Source of the DNA: Verrucomicrobiales bacterium
GTDB taxonomy: Bacteria; Verrucomicrobiota; Verrucomicrobiia; Limisphaerales; UBA9464
Direction of reading: 5' to 3'
NCBI GenBank assembly: GCA_003445095.1
Contig: DLVS01000781.1
Location: forward strand, 1-8,459
Length of the DNA: 8,459 nt
Part shown: piece after piece, positions 1-6,645 of the stretch
Position numbering within the stretch: the first letter of the stretch is position 1
Layout of the letters: each line of letters opens with the position of its first letter
Notes under the pieces: model-generated
Seen by the model: only the letters and a program-made list of their open reading frames with translations
What the model was told of the DNA's origin: nothing
Databases searched by the model: none
Translations under genes and position numbers: made by a program

Positions 1-99
1 CGAGCTTGTAAGGTTGGTTAAGAATCCGGCGTTAGCTTCAGGAGAGATGACTTAGTTTTCCTGATCCTTTCAACGAATCGGTTTAGAAGAGATCACTCT
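1..99. other. upstream leader of the TIR gene; no other gene seen
   Basis: This stretch precedes the TIR gene. In the reading frame of that gene there is a stop codon (TAA at 19-21), and no ATG, GTG or TTG occurs in frame between it and position 100, which fixes the start. A weak Shine-Dalgarno-like purine run (AGAAGAGA, 85-92) lies about 7 bases before the ATG. Any promoter should be here or further left, but I could not pick a convincing -35/-10 pair. Confidence 0.5.
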
Positions 100-1584
100 A
101 TGGCCTTCGTTCCCAATCGTGAGTTCGACATCTTCTTCAGCTACGCCACCGTGGATGACGAGCCAGCGATTCCCGGGCGGTTGGAAACTCGCTGGGTGAG
201 TCTCTTCCGGGAAAGTTTGCTCAAAGCGATTGGGCGAAAATTGGGGCGACGCGAGCTCGTCCGGGAGTTCTTCGATCGAAAGGATCTCGCCTCCAACGCT
301 CCGCTGACGCCCGAACTCCAACGAGCCCTCGATCAATCGGCGCTCTTCATAGCGATCAATTCGCCGGCGTATTTACATCCCGAGTGTTGGTGCCGGATGG
401 AGCGGCAACGCTTCTTATCACGACTCGGACAAACTGACGCCGAGCGCGCCGCGCAACGCCGCGTGTGGATCGTTCATCTCGACGAAGTGCCGCGCGCCAC
501 CTGGCAGTCCGCCTTTTTTCCCGACATCCGCGGCGTCGAATTCTTCCTCAAAGAGCCCGACACCGGAGCCGTCCGCACGTTGCCTCGGGGCGAAAACTAC
601 CAGCCGTTCTTGGATCGCGTTGATGACATGGCCCGAGAGATTGCGGGCCGGCTGCAGGAACTCCACCAAGCGGCGAGCCAGGAAACCACGGCTGCGCCTA
701 TTGAACTAACGTCGGCGCAAGAAAAGGAGCGTCCGAAAGTATTTCTGGCGGAGACTTTCGGCGATCCGGAGGGCGAGCGGATGCGGCTCCGCAATTTTTT
801 GGAAGAACGCGGTTGTTTAGTGCTACCGAATCGCGAGTACGAGGACGCCAAGTACGAAGAACTCGCCCGTCGCGACATCGAAGCTTCAGTCGCATTCGTA
901 CAATTGTTGAGTCCGGTCGCCTGGAAGCCTGGTGGCTACGATATCAAACAGCATCAAATGGCGGTGGCCGCGGGGAAACCGCTCTTCCGCCGGCGGGCAC
1001 CCGAAGTCGATTTGAAGACATTGGCCGGCACCGCCCAGGGAGAGTTTCTTGCCGGCGCCGATGTCATTTGCGCCGGCTTCGAAGATTTCAAAAAACACCT
1101 CGATAAGGCGTTGAACGACCTGTTGCGCCCTCATGGTTCAACCGATGCGGCTACGAAAGACATTCCGCTCATTCGGTTCGCGGTGCGGCCCGAGGATCGC
1201 GACACATTGGCGGGCGACGTGATCTCACGCCTCGAAGAAAAGCAAATCCTGTACGAGGAGCTGGCGGTCACCGAGTCATTCGCCGAGCGCTACAAGTCAG
1301 AGCCGTGCCATGGTTTCATGATCTTGTGTAATCCGGCGATGCAGCCGCCCTCATCGGGTCAAGACGATCCCTTGCGGCAACGAATCAGCGAATGCCGCCA
1401 GATTCAGATGGGGCTGAAGGAAGCCGCCAAACGTCCCGCGCTTGGGGTGATGTACTGGCCGCCGCCCGATCCGAATTGGACTATCATGTTGCGTTCGTCG
1501 GCGCTCAAGATGCACCGCATTCGGGCGGATCGCGGCGACCAGTTTGAGGCTTTCCTCGCCGACATCCGGGGGGTAGTCGTGTGA
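100..1584 (+). CDS. TIR-domain protein with three TIR-like/Rossmannoid segments; probable effector of a STAND system
   Basis: The protein has 494 residues and no signal peptide or membrane helix, so it is probably cytoplasmic. The N-terminal domain (about 8-190) reads as a TIR domain: strand A FDIFFSYA (9-16), then FFDRKDL (57-63), then SPAYLHPECWC (88-98) followed by Glu101, which sits where catalytic TIR enzymes carry their NADase glutamate. A second TIR-like segment spans about 213-342 (starting KVFLAETFGDP, later LLSPVAW). It has Gln/His (IKQHQMA) instead of a clear glutamate, so it may be non-catalytic. A third segment (about 354-494, with HGFMILCNPAM and ALGVMYWPPPDPNW) has alternating strand/helix character and may be another degenerate TIR-like unit. 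The gene overlaps the downstream STAND gene by 4 bases, which implies co-translation. By analogy with bacterial TIR proteins, the likely role is NAD+ cleavage or cyclic-nucleotide production once the STAND partner is triggered. The domain call is firm; the enzyme activity is inferred. Confidence 0.85.
   Translation: MAFVPNREFDIFFSYATVDDEPAIPGRLETRWVSLFRESLLKAIGRKLGRRELVREFFDRKDLASNAPLTPELQRALDQSALFIAINSPAYLHPECWCRMERQRFLSRLGQTDAERAAQRRVWIVHLDEVPRATWQSAFFPDIRGVEFFLKEPDTGAVRTLPRGENYQPFLDRVDDMAREIAGRLQELHQAASQETTAAPIELTSAQEKERPKVFLAETFGDPEGERMRLRNFLEERGCLVLPNREYEDAKYEELARRDIEASVAFVQLLSPVAWKPGGYDIKQHQMAVAAGKPLFRRRAPEVDLKTLAGTAQGEFLAGADVICAGFEDFKKHLDKALNDLLRPHGSTDAATKDIPLIRFAVRPEDRDTLAGDVISRLEEKQILYEELAVTESFAERYKSEPCHGFMILCNPAMQPPSSGQDDPLRQRISECRQIQMGLKEAAKRPALGVMYWPPPDPNWTIMLRSSALKMHRIRADRGDQFEAFLADIRGVVV
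1568..1584 (+). promoter_or_regulatory. GTGA stop/start overlap with G-rich ribosome-binding stretch (translational coupling)
   Basis: The GTG start of the STAND gene (1581) and the TGA stop of the TIR gene (1582-1584) share the four bases GTGA. A run of six G (1568-1573) lies 7 bases before the GTG. It is only a poor match to the Shine-Dalgarno core, so re-initiation by ribosomes finishing the TIR gene is likely. The arrangement suggests the two proteins are made together. The GTG start is supported because the family's conserved N-terminal block (YPGLRPF) begins only 11 residues later, and the next in-frame Met (residue 36) would remove it. Confidence 0.75.
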
Positions 1585-4500
1585 CTGAATCAACGGTCAA
1601 GATTCCAGCGCCTTATCCAGGTCTGCGGCCCTTCGATGCTGCGGATGCCGCGATCTTCTTCGGTCGCGAAATCCAAGTGGACGCTATGCTGCGCAAGCTG
1701 GAGGACCATCGATTTCTCGCCGTGGTGGGCACTAGTGGCTCCGGAAAATCGTCGCTCGTCCGAGCAGGTTTGATTCCGGCCATCCGCGAGGGCTTTTTGT
1801 GTGGCGTTACCGATTGGGTCGCTCCGGTTATTCGCCCCGGCTTCCGGCCGTTCGACCGGCTAGCGGAAGCATTGCTCGTCGAGCGGAATCGCGCAGAAGG
1901 CGAACAGATCGGGAAATCCGAACTCGTCACCGACGCCAAGATCGAACGAGGCCTCACGGTTGCCGCCTTGCGCCGAGGGTCCCAAGGTTTAGCTGAGGCG
2001 ATCCACGAGCTAGGATTTCCCGAATCCACCCATGTGCTGCTCGTCGTGGACCAATTCGAAGAGATCTTCGCGTTCCGGCGCCGGGGTCCGACGCCCGATC
2101 AAACTGGTGGCCGAGATGAAGCCGCCGCGTTCGTTAACTTACTGCTCGGCGCCGTCGCGGTGGCAAATCGCCCAATCTGGGTGTTGCTGACGATGCGGTC
2201 GGACTTCATTGGCGATTGCGAAGCGTTTCTCGGCCTCCCCGAGTTAGTCAGCAACAGTCAGTTTCTGGTTCCGCGTTTGGATCGCGGCCAAATGGAGGAA
2301 GTCATCACCGGGCCGGGTCGGCTGAGTGATGTCGCGTACGCGCCGTTTACCTTTGAACCGGGATTAGTCAACCGCTTGATTAATGATGCCGGTGATCGAC
2401 CGGATCAGTTGCCGCTCATGCAACATGCGCTCATGCGGACCTGGATGTTCGCGCGCGATCGCGTGGCGGCGGAAGGCACGGGAAATTTTTGCATCACCTT
2501 TGCCGACTATGAGTCCGCGGGCGGCATCGACCGGGCCTTGTCGGATCACGCGGAAAAGGCTTGGGGGGAGCTTCGCAACGATGATCGAACGCGTCGCTTG
2601 GCGCGACACCTCTTCCTGCTTTTATGCGAAGTCTCCTTGGATGGACAAATCACCCGGCGGCGCCCTCCCGTCTCCGAAGTGATGCACGTTTCGGGCGCCT
2701 CCATCGCGGACATCGAAACTGTGGTGCGGGTTTTTCAGCGCGACGAACGGAATTTCATCGTTACCTCACCGGCTGAAGGATTCACGGAAGAAACACGGCT
2801 CGATATCAGTCACGAAGCGCTGCTTCGTCAATGGGGCCGACTCAGTGGCGGCGACGGCTGGCTAGCGCAAGAGCAAGCCGCCGCGGTGGAGTTGCGGCGG
2901 CTGGTGGCAAGCGCAAACCTCTACAACCAAGGCAAAGGGGATCTGTTGTTCGCTCGTGACCTCAATCGGGTGCGGGATTGGCATGAACGAGTGGAGCCTA
3001 ATTCGAACTGGGCGCATCGGTACGTCACCTCGGCGGAATGGAGCGCGGCGAAGCGCTTCGTGTTGTTGAGCCACCAAGCACAGGAACGCGCGCAACAACA
3101 GGAAGCCGAACGTGCGCGCACACGACGCAATCTCATCCTGGGATTCAGTACCGCGATGGGCGTTATCGCGGTGGTGGCAATCTGTCTCGCGGCGTTTGCC
3201 CTCAAAGCGAAACGAGCGGCCGCGGAGGCCGCAATCCAACGACGAGCCCAAGCGCTGGCCGCCGAGTCGTGGCAATTCAGAGAGCGGGACCCGGTCTTGT
3301 CGCTGTTGCTCGCCACGGCGGCGGTTGAAATAACGAGGCCTCAGGACTCGAATCAACCTGTCGCCTTGCTCGCTCAGCGGACACTCCGCGAATCTTTGGC
3401 CGAGGTGAGCGGTATTCCAGTGCTGTCCAGTTTGGCCATCACCCCCAGCGCCGACAAACGGTGGGCTACCAGCGAGGACGCTGACAGGACGATAACGCTT
3501 TGGGACCTGAGCCAGCCCGCGAAAGAAGAAACGTTGCATCCGGAACGGCTGTCCGGCTTCCGCCTTAGTCCCGACGATAATGTGACGGCAGTGGCAGTCA
3601 GCCCTGATCGACGACATGTCGTTGCCGGCGGCAAAAATGGTGTGGTTCGCTTGTGGCATCGAGGAACGGACGGGCTTCTGCAGCCGCCGGTACTCCTGCG
3701 TGGGCACTCGAACTGGATTACGGCTCTGGCCATCAGCCCCGACAATCGATGGCTCATCACGACGAGCGCCGATCAAGCGACGAACGCCACGGCCGCGCTG
3801 CTTTGGGACCTCCAGCTCACCAATGTCGCTCAGCGCTCAATCCCCCTGAAGGGGCATACCGGAATCGTGTATTCCGCGACGATCAGTCCCGACGGTACGT
3901 GGGGGATTACCGGCGGCGACGACGGCACGGCTCGACTGTGGAATTTGAGGACTTCCGATCCTTCCCAGAACTCCAAGGTTCTGACCGGCCACAACAGCGC
4001 TGTGTATGCCCTGGCGGTGAGTACGAATAGCAACTGGCTGGTTACGGGGAGTTGGGATCGTACCGCGCGCCAATGGGACCTTCGAGCGCCCAATCCCTCG
4101 AGCAACTCGGTCGTCCTCGGAGGCGAGAATGGACACGTCATGGCCGTTATTTCGGTGGCTCTCAGTCCTGACGGGCGCTGGGCCGTGACCGGCAGCGACG
4201 ATAAGACCGCCCGAGTTTGGGACCTCAATGCGCTCAATCCGTCCGCAAATCCGAAGGTGCTCGCCGGCCATAAGTCACGCATTACCACCGTCGCCGTAAG
4301 CCCTGATAGTCAGTGGATCATCACCGGCAGCCACGACAAAACCGCAGGTCGTTGGGCAATTAAGGACGTGATTCGCTCCAAATCTCCGGCCGAGCGGGCC
4401 TTAGACCCTGAGTCCCCCGACAACTCGGCCAAACCACTCCTCTTGGAAGGCCATAAGAGTCCAGTGGTTTCTGTCTCGGTGAGCCCCGACGGGGAGTGGA

Positions 4501-5777
4501 TCGCCACGGCGAGCTCCAAGGCGGTCATCCTCTGGCCCCTATCCCCCGAAACCCAAGAGAGCGCGAGAGCCCAGCCGGCGGCGCTCAAGGGGCATGAATT
4601 GGCGGTCCACGCCACCATTATTAGCCCCGACGGTCGGTGGATCATCACCGGGAGCGAGGATAACACCGCCCGTCTATGGGAAATTGGGACGAACGGGCCA
4701 ACCGGCCAAAGCGTCGTCTTGCCGGGTCATGCAAACCACGTAAGTCATCTCGCGGTAAGCCCCGACGGCCGCTGGCTGGTGACGGGCACCGAGGACAAGA
4801 CGGCTCGGCTCTGGGACCTCAGAAATATTCGGCAAGGTCGCCTGCCCCAGGCGCAAATTCTAGGCGGTTCGGGTGGCCATACTGCTGCCGTGACGGCGAC
4901 GGCGATCTCCCCAAACAACCGTTGGGTCGCCACCGGGAGCAGCGATGGCAAGGTTCGCTTGTGGGACTTGCAGTCCGCTAATATGTCGGCCGCGCCGATC
5001 GTGCTGGCTGGGCATACGAATGGCATCACCTCGCTCGCCTTCAGCACGAATGGCCATTGGCTGCTCTCCGGCAGCGTCGATACGACCGCCCGGCTCTGGC
5101 GACTGACTCCCAATCCATCCACAAATGCCGTTGTGCTAGGCGGCCATGAAAAAGAAGTTCGAGTCGTCGCGATCAGCCCGGACAACCGCTGGGCGATCGC
5201 CGGTGGCGCCGACAACTCCGTCTCCCTTTGGGATTTGTCGAAAGCCCACCCCGAAACGAACCGCATCGTCCTCAAAGGACACAATGGGCCAATCAACGCT
5301 TTGGCGGTCGATAGAGATAGCCAATGGGTGGTGACCGGAAGCGATGACAACACGGCGCGTCAGTGGTACCTCGCCAGCGCCAACAAAGAAGGGGGGTTCC
5401 GAGCGTTCGTGGAACACCTCGGCTCGGTAGTCGCGCTAGCGCTTAGTCCGGATGGACAATGGCTCATGACGGGCAGCAGCGACGGCAACGCGGGCCTCTG
5501 GGACTTGCACTCGCTGGATCCGGCGTACCGCCCTTTCGTCCTAGCCGGGCGCGCTGGCGAGGTCCATGCGGTGGCAATCACTCCGGATAGCCGCTGGGCT
5601 GTTACCGGTAACTCCAACGGACCGGTGGCGCTCTGGTCATTGAAAACTCCCGACCTCCTCAAACTTGCCCAGCGGTATGGCGGACGAAACCTGAGCACCA
5701 ACGAATGGATTCGTTCGCTCGGGACGAACGAGCCGTATTTCAAGGTCTTCGAGGCGCTCCCCAATCCCCCCGAATAG
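1581..5777 (+). CDS. nSTAND1-type NTPase with transmembrane helix and 16 WD40 blades
   Basis: This 1398-residue regulator combines four parts. First, an nSTAND1 P-loop NTPase (about 12-420): the family block YPGLRPF (12-18) and FFGRE (26-30), Walker A GTSGSGKS (50-57, Lys56), Walker B LLVVDQFEE (Asp157, Glu160/161), TMRSDF (204-209), a winged-helix-like region with LPLMQHAL (277-284), and SHEALLRQW (410-418). Second, one strongly hydrophobic helix, 518-541. Third, a helical linker (about 543-612) with the ERDPVLSLLLA pattern common before STAND propellers. Fourth, WD40 blades from about 614 to 1354, then a C-terminal tail (GRNLSTNEW) of the type seen at the end of such proteins. STAND proteins are ATP/GTP-switched oligomerising sensors, so the propellers probably recognise a ligand and the NTPase assembles to activate the TIR partner encoded just upstream. 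No frameshift or missing P-loop residue is seen. The trigger is unknown; a regulatory rather than defensive role remains possible. Confidence 0.9.
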   Translation: MTESTVKIPAPYPGLRPFDAADAAIFFGREIQVDAMLRKLEDHRFLAVVGTSGSGKSSLVRAGLIPAIREGFLCGVTDWVAPVIRPGFRPFDRLAEALLVERNRAEGEQIGKSELVTDAKIERGLTVAALRRGSQGLAEAIHELGFPESTHVLLVVDQFEEIFAFRRRGPTPDQTGGRDEAAAFVNLLLGAVAVANRPIWVLLTMRSDFIGDCEAFLGLPELVSNSQFLVPRLDRGQMEEVITGPGRLSDVAYAPFTFEPGLVNRLINDAGDRPDQLPLMQHALMRTWMFARDRVAAEGTGNFCITFADYESAGGIDRALSDHAEKAWGELRNDDRTRRLARHLFLLLCEVSLDGQITRRRPPVSEVMHVSGASIADIETVVRVFQRDERNFIVTSPAEGFTEETRLDISHEALLRQWGRLSGGDGWLAQEQAAAVELRRLVASANLYNQGKGDLLFARDLNRVRDWHERVEPNSNWAHRYVTSAEWSAAKRFVLLSHQAQERAQQQEAERARTRRNLILGFSTAMGVIAVVAICLAAFALKAKRAAAEAAIQRRAQALAAESWQFRERDPVLSLLLATAAVEITRPQDSNQPVALLAQRTLRESLAEVSGIPVLSSLAITPSADKRWATSEDADRTITLWDLSQPAKEETLHPERLSGFRLSPDDNVTAVAVSPDRRHVVAGGKNGVVRLWHRGTDGLLQPPVLLRGHSNWITALAISPDNRWLITTSADQATNATAALLWDLQLTNVAQRSIPLKGHTGIVYSATISPDGTWGITGGDDGTARLWNLRTSDPSQNSKVLTGHNSAVYALAVSTNSNWLVTGSWDRTARQWDLRAPNPSSNSVVLGGENGHVMAVISVALSPDGRWAVTGSDDKTARVWDLNALNPSANPKVLAGHKSRITTVAVSPDSQWIITGSHDKTAGRWAIKDVIRSKSPAERALDPESPDNSAKPLLLEGHKSPVVSVSVSPDGEWIATASSKAVILWPLSPETQESARAQPAALKGHELAVHATIISPDGRWIITGSEDNTARLWEIGTNGPTGQSVVLPGHANHVSHLAVSPDGRWLVTGTEDKTARLWDLRNIRQGRLPQAQILGGSGGHTAAVTATAISPNNRWVATGSSDGKVRLWDLQSANMSAAPIVLAGHTNGITSLAFSTNGHWLLSGSVDTTARLWRLTPNPSTNAVVLGGHEKEVRVVAISPDNRWAIAGGADNSVSLWDLSKAHPETNRIVLKGHNGPINALAVDRDSQWVVTGSDDNTARQWYLASANKEGGFRAFVEHLGSVVALALSPDGQWLMTGSSDGNAGLWDLHSLDPAYRPFVLAGRAGEVHAVAITPDSRWAVTGNSNGPVALWSLKTPDLLKLAQRYGGRNLSTNEWIRSLGTNEPYFKVFEALPNPPE
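3132..3203 (+). other. single transmembrane-like segment inside the STAND protein (residues 518-541)
   Basis: Residues 518-541 form 24 residues with no charged side chain, rich in Ile, Val, Leu, Ala and Gly. Basic clusters flank both sides (RARTRRN before, KAKR after). Single helices between the NTPase and the propeller are known in the nSTAND1-WD40 architecture. Because both flanks are positive, the orientation cannot be decided from the sequence. Confidence 0.75.
3420..5642 (+). repeat. tandem WD40 repeat array, 16 blades
   Basis: I count sixteen repeats of the type (A/V)xAxSPDxRWxxTGSxDxTAxLWDL. Their WD-position tryptophans are residues 641, 692, 742, 787, 832, 880, 925, 985, 1033, 1078, 1128, 1173, 1217, 1262, 1307 and 1352. 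Most spacings are 44-51 residues, close to 45 in the most regular stretches; the long one (60) between 925 and 985 follows an inserted loop after blade 7. Linkers often carry an N-P-S-x-N then V-L-x-G-H pattern. Sixteen blades fit two stacked propellers (for example 8+8, or 7+7 with two degenerate blades). The DNA copies differ at many synonymous positions, so this is not a recent duplication. Confidence 0.85.
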
Positions 5778-5926
5778 CGAGCGAGCGCCGTTTTCAAGAT
5801 CGGTTTTCCGACCTTGCGCCAGCCCCAAGGACCCAGGGGACCGTTTTGAAATGAGGATTCCCCTTGCACCGAAGAACGCCTTGCCTAAGCTCCGCGCTCT
5901 TTATCGAGTAGCTTTCAAGGCTTTTT
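5778..5926. other. intergenic leader upstream of rpmI
   Basis: These 149 bases separate the STAND gene from rpmI. They contain only a weak imperfect hairpin (5798-5813, TTTT loop, no U-tract), so I see no firm terminator for the conflict module. The rpmI promoter is expected here; TTGCCT (5881-5886) and TATCGA (5902-5907) have a 15-base spacer and are only a weak candidate. The leader is also where an L20-binding autoregulatory structure could sit, as known for rpmI-rplT transcripts in other bacteria, but I could not recognise one. Confidence 0.4.
5917..5920 (+). promoter_or_regulatory. ribosome-binding site of rpmI
   Basis: AAGG lies 6 bases before the ATG at 5927, a good Shine-Dalgarno distance. 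It supports this start, which also places the conserved KTKK block of L35 at the expected position near the N-terminus. Confidence 0.55.
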
Positions 5927-6136
5927 ATGCGTCGTCCCAAGGGAATTAAGACCAAGAAATCCGTAGCCAAGCGCTTCAAGATTAGCGCGCGCGGCAAGGT
6001 GTTTGCCCGGCATTCGGGCATGCGCCATTTGTTGTCCAGCAAGAGCTCCAAGCGCCGCCGTCGTCTGGGCGAAGACAAGGAGATTCACCCTTCCGACGTG
6101 TACAAGATCAAGGCCTGCCTGCCGTTTTCCCATTGA
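5927..6136 (+). CDS. rpmI: 50S ribosomal protein L35 (bL35)
   Basis: The 69-residue, very basic protein matches bL35, which is usually about 64-66 residues. It has the N-terminal block KTKKSVAKRFK (8-18), the central RHLLSSKSSKRRRRL (33-47) and the C-terminal DVYKIKACLPF (57-67). It is a component of the large ribosomal subunit. rplT follows 45 bases downstream on the same strand, the usual bacterial pairing. infC, which often precedes rpmI, is not present; the upstream neighbour is the STAND gene. The small N-terminal extension (MRRPKGI rather than MPK-M) and the C-terminal SH are ordinary variation. Confidence 0.96.
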   Translation: MRRPKGIKTKKSVAKRFKISARGKVFARHSGMRHLLSSKSSKRRRRLGEDKEIHPSDVYKIKACLPFSH

Positions 6137-6181
6137 GGGCCGATCCCCGCGTTCAAAATTAACTGATACGATCTCGACACC

Positions 6182-6553
6182 ATGCGCGTCACTAACGCTC
6201 CCGCTTCTCGCAAACGTCGTAAACGGATGCTCCAGCTCGCGAAGGGCTATCGCCTTAAGCGCAGCAAGCTGTACCGCTACGCGAGTGATGCCGTTGATCA
6301 CGGCCTCCAGTACGCCTACCGCGATCGCAAGACTAAGAAGCGAACCTTCCGCTACCTCTGGCAAATCCGCATCAACGCCGCCGCCCGCGCTGCCGGAATT
6401 ACCTACAGCCGGTTCATGGAAGGCCTCAAGGCCGCCCAATGCGCCTTGGATCGCAAGGTGATCGCGGACTTGGCCGCCACGGACAGCGCGGCCTTCCTCA
6501 AGCTCGTCGAGTTGGCCAAGGGAGGTCTGCAGACCAAAGCCGCCAAAGCGTAA
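6182..6553 (+). CDS. rplT: 50S ribosomal protein L20 (bL20)
   Basis: The protein has 123 residues (family usual about 117-119). It starts MRVTNAPASRKRRKRMLQLAKGY, split here as MRVTN (1-5), RKRRKR (10-15) and LAKGYR (19-24). The family signature KRTFRYLWQIRINAAAR occupies 53-69, followed by GITYSRFMEGLK (72-83). bL20 is needed early in large-subunit assembly and, in several bacteria, represses its own operon by binding the leader mRNA. No Shine-Dalgarno sequence is visible before the ATG (upstream bases GATCTCGACACC variant), so translation may depend on coupling to rpmI or on an SD-independent start. The gene ends 24 bases before a strong terminator. The call is firm. Confidence 0.97.
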   Translation: MRVTNAPASRKRRKRMLQLAKGYRLKRSKLYRYASDAVDHGLQYAYRDRKTKKRTFRYLWQIRINAAARAAGITYSRFMEGLKAAQCALDRKVIADLAATDSAAFLKLVELAKGGLQTKAAKA

Positions 6554-6577
6554 GCGACTTCTGATTTCATCTCCGCC

Positions 6578-6610
6578 ACGGGCTTCCTTCGGGAAGCCCG
6601 TTTTCGTTTT
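6578..6610 (+). terminator. intrinsic terminator of the rpmI-rplT operon with UUCG tetraloop
   Basis: A perfect 10-bp stem (6578-6587 with 6592-6601) encloses the loop TTCG closed by a C-G pair, the extra-stable C(UUCG)G tetraloop. It is followed by TTTTCGTTTT (6601-6610). The T-tract exists only on the + strand side, so the terminator serves rplT and not the convergent transporter gene. Confidence 0.93.
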
Positions 6611-6645
6611 GGTCGCCGTTGGGTTCGGCCGGTCCTGGCAAGTTC

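Noticed and set aside
2862..3776. Long open frame (304 codons) on the - strand
   Set aside because: It lies wholly inside the STAND gene, has an Arg/Pro/Gly/Ser-rich composition typical of antisense shadows in high-GC DNA, and shows no recognisable domain.
4745..5353. Long - strand open frame (202 codons) in the WD40 region
   Set aside because: Its repeated LSSLPVT-like motifs are just the antisense reading of the WD40 repeats.
5798..5813. Possible terminator hairpin after the STAND gene (GATCGG, TTTT loop, CCGACC)
   Set aside because: One mismatch in a 6-bp stem and no following T-tract; too weak to call.
6003..6461. + strand open frame spanning rpmI and rplT in another frame
   Set aside because: It overlaps two certain ribosomal protein genes and its product has no family character.
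6611..6645. Possible terminator for the MFS gene on the - strand (GCCG...CGGC)
   Set aside because: Only a 4-bp stem with a 7-base loop and no T-tract in the direction of transcription.
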